From a virus, in the IMG/VR virus record IMGVR_UViG_3300042691_021558, positions 1-59,770 of that record: 59,770 nt of DNA; one strand, written 5' to 3'. Shown here piece after piece: positions 1 through 7,715 of this stretch. The notes under the pieces were generated by a model. It did not search any database and had not been told where the DNA came from. It saw nothing but the letters and a program-made list of their open reading frames with translations. Positions within the stretch are counted from its first letter, which is position 1, and every line of letters starts with the position of its first letter. A program made the position numbers and the translations under genes.

Positions 1-38
1 CCTGTGGTTGCTCTTTTGTACAAGGTCTGTAATTTCAT
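1..38 (-). CDS. 5' end of a CDS, possibly ATP-dependent DNA ligase
   Basis: Only the first 12 or so codons are present; the gene runs off the left edge. The ATG at 38..36 is followed by MKLQTLYKRATTG. A start of the form LYKR-(S/T)-TG is typical of the N-terminus of phage ATP-dependent DNA ligases, and that is the only basis for the guess. An AT-rich promoter-like stretch (TTCTTATATTTAAA on the minus strand) lies just upstream, which supports a real gene start. The identification is weak because so little of the protein is visible. Confidence 0.35.
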   Translation of the reverse strand, partial: MKLQTLYKRATT

Positions 39-101
39 GTCTCTTATTTTTATACTTTAAATATAAGAATTATTTTTCATATATCCTAGTATTATTCTAA
101 T

Positions 102-755
102 TTAAATCCACATAGCATGTTCTGTATATAACCGTAGTTGATGTTGATTAATGTATGGAGCTAATACGTGTTGCGATGTCGGCGTAAGCCTAAAAGTCCA
201 TGTTCTCCATACACGTTCATAATGAAAATGAATATCAACAGGAATGTGGGTTCGTTGTGGTTTATATTCTAATTCAACCGGATAGTATGTATCAGGTGTT
301 GCATTACTAGGAAACAAAGTAAACCATCGATACGTGCACGGAACTCCTGCAGTAATACCCATCAAACCTTTTGATATCTTCAAGCAAATTAATCGTTTCT
401 GATCGAACGATTCCATTGGTATATCAATATTCCTATCCGCAATATTTAATCGACCATGTTTTTCAAACTGCGTAACATCTAATACCATTGAATCTCGCGC
501 CGGCTTGGATACACTTAAAAAATGTGAAATGATTCGATGGTTTGGTAATATGTCATCGAATAAAATCTGTTGCACCTTAGGGTACGTCGACGTTTGCATC
601 GATTGTTCAACCTTTGAATACAGATCCGGATAGAATGCAGAAATAAACCGTTCAGCACCCTCGAACACAACTGGTTCTAACATCTCAATTTCTTTATGCT
701 TTGCATCAAATGTCGCCGGATCATATACCGGTACTCTGAATTTCATTGAACTCAT
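102..755 (-). CDS. hypothetical protein, 217 aa
   Basis: A long uninterrupted minus-strand frame starting MSSMKFRV. No signal peptide or membrane segment is visible. The protein has many aromatic residues (Trp/Tyr/Phe) and short polar stretches, consistent with a soluble mostly-beta protein. It follows the 62-aa gene upstream with no gap (start at 755, neighbour's stop at 756), so the two are likely co-translated. I do not recognise the family and infer no function. Confidence 0.75.
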   Translation of the reverse strand: MSSMKFRVPVYDPATFDAKHKEIEMLEPVVFEGAERFISAFYPDLYSKVEQSMQTSTYPKVQQILFDDILPNHRIISHFLSVSKPARDSMVLDVTQFEKHGRLNIADRNIDIPMESFDQKRLICLKISKGLMGITAGVPCTYRWFTLFPSNATPDTYYPVELEYKPQRTHIPVDIHFHYERVWRTWTFRLTPTSQHVLAPYINQHQLRLYTEHAMWI

Positions 756-944
756 CTATTTGCTATTAAACCATTTTTTATAAACCTTGTTGTCTTTAAT
801 TGCAGGTGGTCGGTGACGGAGGTTAGGATCCGCCTTCATTATGCGATTGTATGCATCTTGCATATTCAGCGCCGCTTTGTTCTGATATGGCACATGTTCT
901 TGCCGCTCATTATCAAAATTCTTATTTGGCTGAATTGCACTCAT
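756..944 (-). CDS. small hypothetical protein, 62 aa
   Basis: Starts MSAIQPNKNFDNE. The frame can be extended by two codons to a TTG, but the ATG at 944 is preceded by GGAG at normal spacing, so I place the start there. The protein is highly charged, with a basic C-terminal half (DNKVYKKWFNSK at the end). It overlaps the 3' end of the next upstream gene by 23 nt. Family not recognised. Confidence 0.6.
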   Translation of the reverse strand: MSAIQPNKNFDNERQEHVPYQNKAALNMQDAYNRIMKADPNLRHRPPAIKDNKVYKKWFNSK

Positions 945-1401
945 ACTCAACTCCTAATGCATCGATCAATGCTTTAATTGCTTCAAATTCAGTGAAGTGC
1001 AGTGATATCATTTTGCTATCTGAAATTGCAATATCCCATCCTTCGCCGTTAGTCCATTCAGTAACCTCGACATAGTCATGTTTCTTGTGCCATGCATCAT
1101 GCAGATTCACAAAGGCTGATGCTCGTTTACTTAGTTCAATTTTCTTGCTATCGATCCATTCTTCGGCAGCTTCTAATCCTTCTTCTACCTTACGTTGTTT
1201 CTCAATATGCGCTCGGATATCACCAATAGTATGAATACCTTGTGCTGAGTTATCAGTTGGATACACTTCAGTAGCATCGGGTAATAGTTCTGCTATCAAA
1301 TCCGTAAACCACATTTCGGCTCCCAATACACCGCCTCCTACTCTGCGCGCGATGTCGCGGGACTCGCCATCTTTTAGTAATACTGCAAATGTTGTGCTCA
1401 T
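922..1401 (-). CDS. hypothetical protein, 159 aa
   Basis: Begins MSTTFAVLLKDGE. The frame stays open upstream to 1431, but that part runs into the preceding membrane-protein gene, whose stop is at 1406, so the ATG at 1401 is preferred. The sequence is acidic with a helical, coiled-coil-prone middle (roughly residues 75-115) and a C-terminal part rich in Trp/Glu. No catalytic motif was recognised. Confidence 0.65.
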   Translation of the reverse strand: MSTTFAVLLKDGESRDIARRVGGGVLGAEMWFTDLIAELLPDATEVYPTDNSAQGIHTIGDIRAHIEKQRKVEEGLEAAEEWIDSKKIELSKRASAFVNLHDAWHKKHDYVEVTEWTNGEGWDIAISDSKMISLHFTEFEAIKALIDALGVEYECNSAK

Positions 1402-1405
1402 AGTC

Positions 1406-1633
1406 TTATTTTTTATCTTCAAATATATCATCGACGCCTAACAGGTTGTTGTAGGTTTCTCTCCAATTGGTAATTACTGGTTGCAACACAAAAAAAGAAA
1501 CGGCACCTGCAGGAGCCCAAACCCACCACAAATGCAATGGAGCTACTACTACGATGATAGTTGCTAATAGTCCGGTTGCTAATGTCATCACCGTAAACAA
1601 AGTTACTAGGAATCTTTTAAACATTGTCTTCAT
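1406..1633 (-). CDS. small membrane protein, about 75 aa
   Basis: Contains two hydrophobic segments, approximately residues 7-30 (LVTLFTVMTLATGLLATIIV) and 35-55 (LWWVWAPAGAVSFFVLQPV), with a positively charged start (MKTMFKRF) and an acidic tail ending DIFEDKK. The frame is open to 1672, but the upstream codons overlap the 90-aa gene and are low-complexity Asn/Lys/Met, so an internal ATG near 1633 is more likely. This is a probable inner-membrane protein of unknown role. Confidence 0.6.
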   Translation of the reverse strand: MKTMFKRFLVTLFTVMTLATGLLATIIVVVAPLHLWWVWAPAGAVSFFVLQPVITNWRETYNNLLGVDDIFEDKK

Positions 1634-1889
1634 TGTTTTCATTTTCTTGTTGTTTTTGTTGTTCATATTCATAACGACTAACGATCAATTCTCTTTGCAT
1701 TCTGCCTCGATTGCTTTCTCTGGCTTGCACCTGCTGATAGGCTTCTTCTAATTCTTCAGTGGTCATGTATGCAATCTCTCTTTGAGTTGGTGTCATGAAA
1801 TCACGTGGATCAATAGACTGCTGTAATTGTTTTAACAATGCATCAAACTGCTCTTGTTCTGACATTTCTGTGTTTTGTTCTTCAGACAT
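1617..1889 (-). CDS. small hypothetical protein, 90 aa, helical
   Basis: Starts MSEEQNTEMSEQEQF. Very rich in Gln and Glu with no hydrophobic segment, so it is predicted to be soluble, largely helical and coiled-coil-prone. It is preceded by an AT-rich promoter-like element (ATTTCATATAATAAA on the minus strand). Its 3' end overlaps the start region of the small membrane protein downstream. Function unknown. Confidence 0.6.
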   Translation of the reverse strand: MSEEQNTEMSEQEQFDALLKQLQQSIDPRDFMTPTQREIAYMTTEELEEAYQQVQARESNRGRMQRELIVSRYEYEQQKQQENENNEDNV

Positions 1890-1919
1890 ATTTTTATTTT
1901 ATTATATGAAATTATTAGT

Positions 1920-2441
1920 TTATTTCCAATTGATTCGGTGTGCATATACACGATTAGCATATCCGTTAACACACGGTCTTCCTGTGTTATAACAGCCAAA
2001 CACTGTCTTCCAATCTCCGTATTTGTTATACAACTTGCGAAGCACTTTCATTGATGTCATAACATTGTATTCAATATCATTGCGTAATCTTTCACGCGAA
2101 ACATTGTCATGATTATTGCTACGAGCAGTTGGTAACATGATTTGCATAGGTCCTAAGGCTCCTGCTGATGATCCTTGTGCGTGATTATAGTTCCAATGAA
2201 AAGGACCATTGTAGCCTGTTTCTGCTGCAGCAATGCCATATGCATAACGCTTTGGAATGTTAAACGAATCTGCATATCGTTCAATATGAAAATACATTTG
2301 CATACACGGAGGATCCTGTGTGGTAACTGCTTTATATTCTCGAATTGTTTCTGTTTGAATTGGTACCGACTCGGTGTTATCAAATGAAACGATAGCAGCC
2401 GCACCTCCGGCTACTATCATTAGAATCTTAAATCTAATCAT
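1920..2441 (-). CDS. lytic transglycosylase (SLT-like) with N-terminal membrane anchor or signal
   Basis: Peptidoglycan-cleaving lysozyme-like fold. The N-terminus MIRFKILMIVAGGAAA is a signal peptide or membrane anchor. The catalytic-domain signature is the AAAETGYN segment (catalytic Glu of lytic transglycosylases), followed by SAGALGPMQIM (the family's G-x-MQ-x-M motif) and YGDWKTVFGCYNTG (AYN-like motif). A second ATG lies four codons upstream at 2453; I prefer 2441. It overlaps the preceding membrane-protein gene. It could serve in DNA entry (virion muralytic enzyme) or late lysis. It lies far from the main lysis cassette near 35 kb, which favours a separate role. Confidence 0.8.
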   Translation of the reverse strand: MIRFKILMIVAGGAAAIVSFDNTESVPIQTETIREYKAVTTQDPPCMQMYFHIERYADSFNIPKRYAYGIAAAETGYNGPFHWNYNHAQGSSAGALGPMQIMLPTARSNNHDNVSRERLRNDIEYNVMTSMKVLRKLYNKYGDWKTVFGCYNTGRPCVNGYANRVYAHRINWK

Positions 2442-2757
2442 TTGACTTAGCATTTTGATAAATACGATTCGTATACATACGGAAGATGGTCATACCAATC
2501 TCATCCGAGTATACAACATACTTACCAGTTTTTCTTTCAATCAGCATAAGCTCATTTGCTTCATTAACTGCAATTGAAATTTCATCCGGTGCAAATGCTT
2601 TTGCATATGGATTCGATACAAGTTCTTTCTTTGGAGGAAAGTTTTGCGTGTATCGCCCAATGGAAAATCCTAGAGCCAATGCGCCAACAATTGTTGCATA
2701 ACTTAATACTCGTTTCGCAACTGTTACGAACTGTTCTTTACTTACTGGCATTTTCAT
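2434..2757 (-). CDS. membrane-anchored protein upstream of the transglycosylase, 108 aa
   Basis: MKMPVSKEQFVTVAKR is followed by one hydrophobic segment (VLSYATIVGALALGFSIG, roughly residues 17-35), then a soluble domain of about 70 residues. Extra in-frame codons exist up to 2793 but overlap the next gene. It is translationally overlapped with the transglycosylase gene, so the two membrane-associated products may act together; that is inference from position only. Confidence 0.6.
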   Translation of the reverse strand: MKMPVSKEQFVTVAKRVLSYATIVGALALGFSIGRYTQNFPPKKELVSNPYAKAFAPDEISIAVNEANELMLIERKTGKYVVYSDEIGMTIFRMYTNRIYQNAKSND

Positions 2758-2774
2758 ATATATTTGTTTTTGGA

Positions 2775-3053
2775 TTACTTGTTTGTGTTGCAACTAGCTG
2801 CAAACTGTTCAATTGTCTTAACTCCACAGGCACATGTGCGAGTGATGCTATCAAATTGACAATGCGGGCGTGCTTTGAGTTTGTTCTGAATCCATACATG
2901 TTGCTCAGATTCAATTGGAGAAACTCGGCTGTCTGGATACGTTGTACGAGCTATTCTCAACCTTCTAGGTTCTTCTCGTTTGGGTTTACATAACATTCCT
3001 AAGTGTCGAAGCATCAATAGGAAACTTGTGGTAAGATTTCTTTTTCGTGTCAT
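2775..3053 (-). CDS. hypothetical basic, Cys-containing protein, 92 aa
   Basis: Starts MTRKRNLTTSF and is strongly basic in its first half (Arg/Lys clusters around residues 24-36). The C-terminal part carries Cys residues around RPHCQF, TCACGV and ASCNTNK, which might form a small metal site or disulfides. It follows a clear promoter-like element at about 3071-3084, making it the first gene of a short operon running down to about 1 kb. Family not recognised. Confidence 0.55.
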   Translation of the reverse strand: MTRKRNLTTSFLLMLRHLGMLCKPKREEPRRLRIARTTYPDSRVSPIESEQHVWIQNKLKARPHCQFDSITRTCACGVKTIEQFAASCNTNK

Positions 3054-3070
3054 AACTCTTTCTCTTTTTT

Positions 3071-3084
3071 ATAATATAAGAAAT
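3071..3084 (-). promoter_or_regulatory. AT-rich promoter-like element, class A
   Basis: Minus-strand ATTTCTTATATTAT, 18 nt upstream of the ATG at 3053. The same core, TTTCTTATATT(TATAA), recurs upstream of several operons in this window (3293, 5599, 10173, 18954, 20256, 53328, 53995), which is the basis for calling it a promoter. Confidence 0.45.
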
Positions 3085-3119
3085 ATTTAGCAATTATCCA
3101 ACCGATATCGGTAGAGTTT

Positions 3120-3281
3120 TTAATCTAAATAGATGTCATGAAACACAATGCAATATGCATTTAGTGTAGCTGCTTGATCAAACAACATGGTTCTCTTAAA
3201 CGGATCTGTAGCTACTTTATATTGTGCTACAATAATATTAGCGTACGCTTGTGCTAACTTTCTAATAACTCTCTTTTTCAT
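3120..3281 (-). CDS. small hypothetical protein, 53 aa
   Basis: An ATG at 3281 opens a clean 53-codon frame (MKKRVIRKLAQAYANIIVAQ at the start) ending in TAA at 3120. It has its own promoter-like element just upstream (3293-3307). The protein is basic at the N-terminus and helical, and ends in an aromatic/acidic tail (IVFHDIYLD). Its size, position and upstream signal support a real gene. Function unknown. Confidence 0.55.
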   Translation of the reverse strand: MKKRVIRKLAQAYANIIVAQYKVATDPFKRTMLFDQAATLNAYCIVFHDIYLD

Positions 3282-3292
3282 AATTCTTTTTC

Positions 3293-3307
3293 TATAATAT
3301 AAGAAAT
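3293..3307 (-). promoter_or_regulatory. AT-rich promoter-like element, class A
   Basis: Minus-strand ATTTCTTATATTATA, about 12 nt upstream of the 53-aa gene start. Same core as the other class A elements. Confidence 0.45.
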
Positions 3308-3323
3308 AAAAAGAAAAGACCCA

Positions 3324-3335
3324 ACCTGCCCAGGC
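3324..3335. repeat. left arm of a 12-bp inverted repeat flanking a small membrane-protein gene
   Basis: ACCTGCCCAGGC here is the reverse complement, with one G:U-compatible change, of GCCCGGGCAGGT at 3701-3712. The two arms bracket the 112-aa membrane-protein gene, one in its 3' flank and the other in its 5' leader. Confidence 0.7.
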
Positions 3336-3341
3336 GATTAA

Positions 3342-3680
3342 TTAATCTTTAAGTAAATCTTTCTTTGTGTTCTTTTTCACTTCAAAATACGTATCAATTA
3401 GTTTGTCAATACGTTTGTCAGTGTATGCTTTGCTTTCGCGATGCATTTCATCCATCACACGATGCATACTTTCATCATTGCGATTAATTTGGTTTCTCAG
3501 AGTTTGTTCCACCATGTTGATGTCTCTGAAGATTTCGCGTTCGGTATCTTCCTGGCGCTTTTTTAATGGTAGCAATTCTTTTGCTAACGCTGTTACCTTA
3601 AGCACACCTATAACGATTGCAACTACAATTGCAAACACAATCATCGTAAGTATACCTATAGCAAATGATCCTATACTCAT
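3342..3680 (-). CDS. membrane protein with C-terminal coiled coil, 112 aa
   Basis: The start at 3680 is fixed by an ideal Shine-Dalgarno (AAGGAG, 7-8 nt before ATG); the longer frame to 3719 is rejected. Residues about 2-32 form one strongly hydrophobic segment (MSIGSFAIGILTMIVFAIVV...). Residues about 40-100 are a charged heptad-like helix (KKRQEDTEREIFRDINMVEQ...), and the tail is Lys-rich. The architecture resembles small phage spanin- or anchor-type proteins, but no family is recognised. The gene sits inside the 12-bp inverted repeat. Confidence 0.65.
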   Translation of the reverse strand: MSIGSFAIGILTMIVFAIVVAIVIGVLKVTALAKELLPLKKRQEDTEREIFRDINMVEQTLRNQINRNDESMHRVMDEMHRESKAYTDKRIDKLIDTYFEVKKNTKKDLLKD

Positions 3681-3700
3681 AATAGTTCTCCTTGGTTGAT

Positions 3701-3712
3701 GCCCGGGCAGGT
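3701..3712. repeat. right arm of a 12-bp inverted repeat
   Basis: GCCCGGGCAGGT lies 21 nt upstream of the ATG at 3680. In the minus-strand mRNA it can pair over 12 bp with the arm at 3324-3335 beyond the stop codon. Confidence 0.7.
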
Positions 3713-3722
3713 GGATCATTAA

Positions 3723-4124
3723 TTATTTTGTAATTTTAAATAATTCGTAGTTGCTGTTCTTAGTTTCAAATTTGATATAATCTTCACGTTGCTCAACAAT
3801 TCGAGTTACGCCTGTTGTCTGCCAAGTAAAGAACTGATTGAACGGAGACATTAGCAACGATCTACCTTCTGCAGGTTCGTCGTGTCTTGCTTTGTAGTAA
3901 CCGGTTTCATTCCATTCGAGCCATGTAATCCTTGCACTGGTACACGTTAAACCATCACGTTCTCGTACTAGCTTCCAATTCTTTTCGCCATCGACTACTC
4001 CTTGATCTACGGCAGCTTTAATCAAGTCATCTTCAACCACAACCGGTATCTTTATTTGATTTAATTTACTCTTCGGCTGTGGCATATCGCCATCCGACAG
4101 TTGTGGGTCGTTCCAATCTTTCAT
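3723..4124 (-). CDS. hypothetical protein, 133 aa
   Basis: Starts MKDWNDPQLSDGDMPQ. Acidic N-terminal tail, then a compact domain rich in aromatic residues (WLEWNETGYYKARHDE; FNQFFTWQTTGV), consistent with a small beta-rich fold. It ends 2 nt after the downstream neighbour's stop region, within a tight operon of unknown genes. No motif assigns a function. Confidence 0.65.
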   Translation of the reverse strand: MKDWNDPQLSDGDMPQPKSKLNQIKIPVVVEDDLIKAAVDQGVVDGEKNWKLVRERDGLTCTSARITWLEWNETGYYKARHDEPAEGRSLLMSPFNQFFTWQTTGVTRIVEQREDYIKFETKNSNYELFKITK

Positions 4125-4125
4125 A

Positions 4126-4350
4126 TTAATCTAATTTTAATCCAGCTTCTGATTTTAATTCATGCAATGTTTCTCGGATCTTTTCCACTGCTTCATAAGC
4201 CTCACCGGTTAGTTTATCATTGTATTTTAACTCGCTTCGTAAGTGTTGGTCCAAGTCCCACACTATCATTTTCCATTTCCATCCATTGATGGCTGACTCC
4301 ATTTCTTCACGATCTTCGTCGAAGTCAAATTCTAAAGTTACCTTTGCCAT
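4126..4350 (-). CDS. small acidic hypothetical protein, 74 aa
   Basis: MAKVTLEFDFDEDREEMESA: strongly acidic N-terminus, then helices with alternating charge (TGEAYEAVEKIRETLHELKS). No membrane segment. It overlaps the 3' end of the phosphoesterase gene by 13 nt, indicating coupled translation. Family unknown. Confidence 0.65.
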   Translation of the reverse strand: MAKVTLEFDFDEDREEMESAINGWKWKMIVWDLDQHLRSELKYNDKLTGEAYEAVEKIRETLHELKSEAGLKLD

Positions 4351-5063
4351 ATTATTTCATTTGTTATGTTATCCCATTCAAAGTGCCATGGTTCCTGTGC
4401 ATAATTGTATCGTTCATTCAACACTGCTGCATTGAAGTAGTGAGTGTGACCATCGAAGTAGTGTCCGTATCCTGAATGAATATGCCCACATACATGTATC
4501 TTGGGACGTATAGTTTCAATACGCTTTGCCAATAACTCACAACCTAAATGCTGACCTCTTCGGCCTTCTACATCATCCAAGAAACCCCAAGCAGGCCCAT
4601 GTGTCACTAGTATATCAATGTTGTCAGGAATATCATTCCACTTTTGTTCCAACTCCCAACCATCGCGTGGCAAGTTGAATGCCCAATCATAAAACCAAGG
4701 TTGCCATGGCGAACCATATATGCGAACATTTTCTTCTGGCATATCGCCATTTGCACCATCATTGTATACTCCTAACCAATCATCTTCTAGGTACTCGATA
4801 GTCTTGTAACCTGTTAGTATGCCTTTTGCCTCTTCAGGCGCATCTTGCATCCATCGGTCATGATTGCCGGCAATGAACACTTTGGTGTCATAGCTGTTAA
4901 GTTGATCCAACCACTTGAAGAACATCATCGCTTCAGTTGGACTATATCCTGATGTCATGAAGTCTCCGGCATGGATCAGAATATCGCCACCTGGAAGATC
5001 TTTACTTAACAAGTCATGCTTTGCGTGGGTATCTGATATTAATGTTATTTTATATTTTGCCAT
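4338..5063 (-). CDS. calcineurin-like metallophosphoesterase, 241 aa
   Basis: Carries the full set of dimetal phosphoesterase motifs in order: ISDTHAKHD (D-x-H), ILIHAGDFM (GD), FIAGNHDRWM (GNHD), ILVTHGPAWG and VCGHIHSGYG (GH-x-H). The spacing and the W-rich middle resemble the small calcineurin-like hydrolases that cleave phosphodiesters or nucleotides. The substrate cannot be read from sequence. It is followed, 4 nt upstream in the operon, by a second phosphoesterase of a different subtype, suggesting a paired role in nucleic acid or nucleotide processing. Confidence 0.85.
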   Translation of the reverse strand: MAKYKITLISDTHAKHDLLSKDLPGGDILIHAGDFMTSGYSPTEAMMFFKWLDQLNSYDTKVFIAGNHDRWMQDAPEEAKGILTGYKTIEYLEDDWLGVYNDGANGDMPEENVRIYGSPWQPWFYDWAFNLPRDGWELEQKWNDIPDNIDILVTHGPAWGFLDDVEGRRGQHLGCELLAKRIETIRPKIHVCGHIHSGYGHYFDGHTHYFNAAVLNERYNYAQEPWHFEWDNITNEIIWQR

Positions 5064-5067
5064 ATTC

Positions 5068-5586
5068 TTATCGTGTTATACCTAGGTCTTTAAGACTCTT
5101 TGGCGTGTAATTAACTTGTTCACAGGATACACAAATATATCGTCGGTCTACTCGGTTGAAAATAGTTCGACCAAATAGTTTAACTGGTACCTCAACCACC
5201 TTTTCGTGTATGTGACCGTGTATGTTGTATTTAATACGATAATCCATTTCCATTGGGTGAACTGGGCAGTGTGTCAGGAAGATGCCTTTATACTGCACCA
5301 TACCGGCAAGGTAGTCAACATGCTCTAACATTTTACGGGAGTGGTTGGGCTTGTCGTGGTTTCCTCCCACTACTATCTTGCGACCGTTAAGACGATCCAA
5401 TATATCATAGTTCGCCTTTTCCATTGTTACATCCCCTAAAATATAGGTAATATCGCGTTTGTGTACCGTTTTGTTCCATTGCTGCGCGATAAACTCGTCT
5501 TGTTCGCCTGCTGAGGCGAATCCTCGATGCTTTGCCATGTTCTCATGACCAAAGTGCAAGTCTGCTATGAATCGTACTGTACTCAT
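5068..5586 (-). CDS. calcineurin-like metallophosphoesterase, YfcE-like, 172 aa
   Basis: Short phosphoesterase with FIADLHFGHEN (D-x-H), TYILGDVTM (GD), VVGGNHDKPN (GNHD), FLTHCPVHP and YNIHGHIHE (GH-x-H). All metal ligands appear intact. The length and motif spacing fit the compact YfcE/PE subfamily found in many phages. It is the first gene after a class A promoter-like element at 5599-5610 and is co-transcribed with the 241-aa phosphoesterase. Substrate unknown. Confidence 0.85.
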   Translation of the reverse strand: MSTVRFIADLHFGHENMAKHRGFASAGEQDEFIAQQWNKTVHKRDITYILGDVTMEKANYDILDRLNGRKIVVGGNHDKPNHSRKMLEHVDYLAGMVQYKGIFLTHCPVHPMEMDYRIKYNIHGHIHEKVVEVPVKLFGRTIFNRVDRRYICVSCEQVNYTPKSLKDLGITR

Positions 5587-5598
5587 TTTCTTTTTCTT

Positions 5599-5610
5599 TA
5601 ATATAAGAAT
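5599..5610 (-). promoter_or_regulatory. AT-rich promoter-like element, class A
   Basis: Minus-strand ATTCTTATATTA, 13 nt upstream of the phosphoesterase ATG at 5586. Same core as the other class A elements. Confidence 0.4.
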
Positions 5611-5631
5611 AAAAAATGAAACATCCTAATA

Positions 5632-7614
5632 TTATCTGAACAATGTTACATGCCCGTGCAACATGGACTTTCCATCTGTGTCAGGATCGCCATACGTAAC
5701 CATGTAGAAATAAACTCCATCTTGGCACATCCTGCCTTGATATGTTCCATCCCATCCTGCATTTGCATCATACGACTGCCAAATGAGTTGTCCCCAACGA
5801 TTATAGATAGTGAGCTCGAACTCATACGGATCGAAGCCAGAAGTAAAAACGGGTTGCCACATGTTGTTATATTCATCGCCATCCGGTGTAAACGTGTTAG
5901 GAATGAATATCAAAGTCTCTGGACATTGTGATACAGTTACCGATGCAGTCTGAGTATTAGATATGCACCCATTTGCATAATATGTTACAGATACCGTATT
6001 CACGCCTTCCATGCTCCACGTTATGGTTTCATTCAATGTGTTTTGCTGGATTGTGTCACCCATCCATATCCATTCATAGTAACCACCAGGCGGCGTGCTT
6101 TGTGCACTCCAAGTTATGTTTGTTATATCTAACTCACATAATTCATAGAATGCATTATATGGCGTTATAGAATCTAATACTGGTGTCGGATACACTGTAA
6201 TTTGTATGACCGTATCAAACACACAACCGCTTTGCTGATATTCATATGTTATCGAGTTGGTGCCAACTGCTATGCTAGGATCAAACTGTACTCCGGTTAC
6301 TCCGATTCCTGTGAATTGTCCTCCTATAGGTACTGCTGATAAATTAACAACATCATCATACTCACACAAAGGCGCCTGTGGTTGTATGACAGGATCGATA
6401 TTAAATATGAATAAATCAACTGCTTCAGTTAAACCGACGCACCCATTAAGCTCCGGCGTTACTTGCACTGCTCCTGGAATGAATCCTGGTGGTAATGCAC
6501 TCCAATCCACCGTAATGCTATCTGTACCTTGTCCTGATGTGATAACACCAACCGCATCCCAAACAAATATAACTCCTGGTTGTGATGTTGTAACATAACT
6601 AGCTAGGTTTGATTGCCAACAAATTGTGTCTGATGACTGTATTGGAGTGACAACGGGAATTGCAGTTCCAGGTAACACAAACACAGTGTCTGGTCCAGGT
6701 CCGACTGCGCCATTACATGTAGACCAACCTGCATTGCAAATTGGATAAACAAATCGACAAGTATACTGTGCTCCAGCGGCTGGTGGTGTTACTGTGATTG
6801 AAGCTCCAGTTCCTATAGGTGCTGCTACTCCTACTTGGTACCAAGTTAATGTAGGTGTAACCGTAGGTCCGTCAGGAGTCCAACGCCACGAATCATTGGT
6901 TGCGGTCCACGCAGTTGAGTTTCGTCCTGGCACGGCTACTGCTGCAGTACCTGTTGCATTGTGTATGGCTTCAACGGCAGTACCACCCGACCATTGCAGA
7001 CAGGCAGGCTTGTTTTGTATATGGTTTTCAATCACATTGGTTGATTCGTATATTACTATGTGAAATGTTCCAAAGTTATTTGTGCATGAAAACATTGGTA
7101 CTCCGATCCAACTCACTGTAAGTTTTCTACAAGGTGCAACTCCTGATACTTGATATCTTATTTGTCCACCTAGGCCAGGATGCCAATCCTGCCACGGTCC
7201 CATGATACAATTTCTAGGGACTAATGCATTTACCGTTGGTACTGTTTGGGATGTAAACGTAGTAGGTTGTGCTGGGCTAAATGATATCCATCCATTGGAT
7301 CCTACGTAGAACTGAGTATAGGTTTGACCATAGAAACAAAACGTGAATCCTATATTAAAAGGACCTTGCTGTGAATCATCAGTCATTACCAAATTAGTTC
7401 CTGTGTTAGTTTGTGCTGCATATGGAATGCTAGTAACTGCGTATGCTGTGGTTTGTTTTGGATTTGTCCCTGCTGCACATTGTGATAAATCTGCGGTCAA
7501 TGTTGTTGATGCAACGCCACACGGTAATGTCTGATCAGGACCTAATGCCGGACAATACTGAGAATTAACTGTGCTAGCAGCTAGCAGTATTAAAAATGTA
7601 AATAAGTGTTTCAT
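5632..7614 (-). CDS. secreted surface protein with T9SS type B (gliding-motility) C-terminal sorting domain, 660 aa
   Basis: The N-terminus MKHLFTFLILLAASTVNSQ is a Sec signal peptide. Residues about 20-250 form a Cys-rich beta domain (FNIGFTFCFYGQTYTQFYVG; SNGWISFSP) like the N-terminal modules of Bacteroidota surface proteins. Residues about 250-560 look like Ig/PKD-type repeats. Residues about 570-660 match the T9SS type B sorting domain: IPNTFTPDGDEYNNMW, LTIYNRWGQLIWQS, GWDGTYQG, CQDGVYFYMVTY. By family knowledge such proteins are exported through the host's T9SS to the cell surface or medium. It has its own late-type upstream element. Striking cargo for a phage. Confidence 0.85.
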   Translation of the reverse strand: MKHLFTFLILLAASTVNSQYCPALGPDQTLPCGVASTTLTADLSQCAAGTNPKQTTAYAVTSIPYAAQTNTGTNLVMTDDSQQGPFNIGFTFCFYGQTYTQFYVGSNGWISFSPAQPTTFTSQTVPTVNALVPRNCIMGPWQDWHPGLGGQIRYQVSGVAPCRKLTVSWIGVPMFSCTNNFGTFHIVIYESTNVIENHIQNKPACLQWSGGTAVEAIHNATGTAAVAVPGRNSTAWTATNDSWRWTPDGPTVTPTLTWYQVGVAAPIGTGASITVTPPAAGAQYTCRFVYPICNAGWSTCNGAVGPGPDTVFVLPGTAIPVVTPIQSSDTICWQSNLASYVTTSQPGVIFVWDAVGVITSGQGTDSITVDWSALPPGFIPGAVQVTPELNGCVGLTEAVDLFIFNIDPVIQPQAPLCEYDDVVNLSAVPIGGQFTGIGVTGVQFDPSIAVGTNSITYEYQQSGCVFDTVIQITVYPTPVLDSITPYNAFYELCELDITNITWSAQSTPPGGYYEWIWMGDTIQQNTLNETITWSMEGVNTVSVTYYANGCISNTQTASVTVSQCPETLIFIPNTFTPDGDEYNNMWQPVFTSGFDPYEFELTIYNRWGQLIWQSYDANAGWDGTYQGRMCQDGVYFYMVTYGDPDTDGKSMLHGHVTLFR

Positions 7615-7642
7615 GGTAACCTTTTAAATAAATATGTAAAGT

Positions 7643-7675
7643 AAAAAAGCCCCGGAGTATTACACTGCGAGGCTT
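7643..7675 (-). terminator. rho-independent terminator
   Basis: On the minus strand AAGCCTCG, a 13-nt loop and CGGGGCTT (8 bp with one G:U) are followed by a run of six T. It ends transcription before the promoter of the 660-aa protein gene. Confidence 0.8.
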
Positions 7676-7715
7676 TAAATGTGTCAAGTTATCTGAGTGA
7701 TAAGGAGTATAGACA

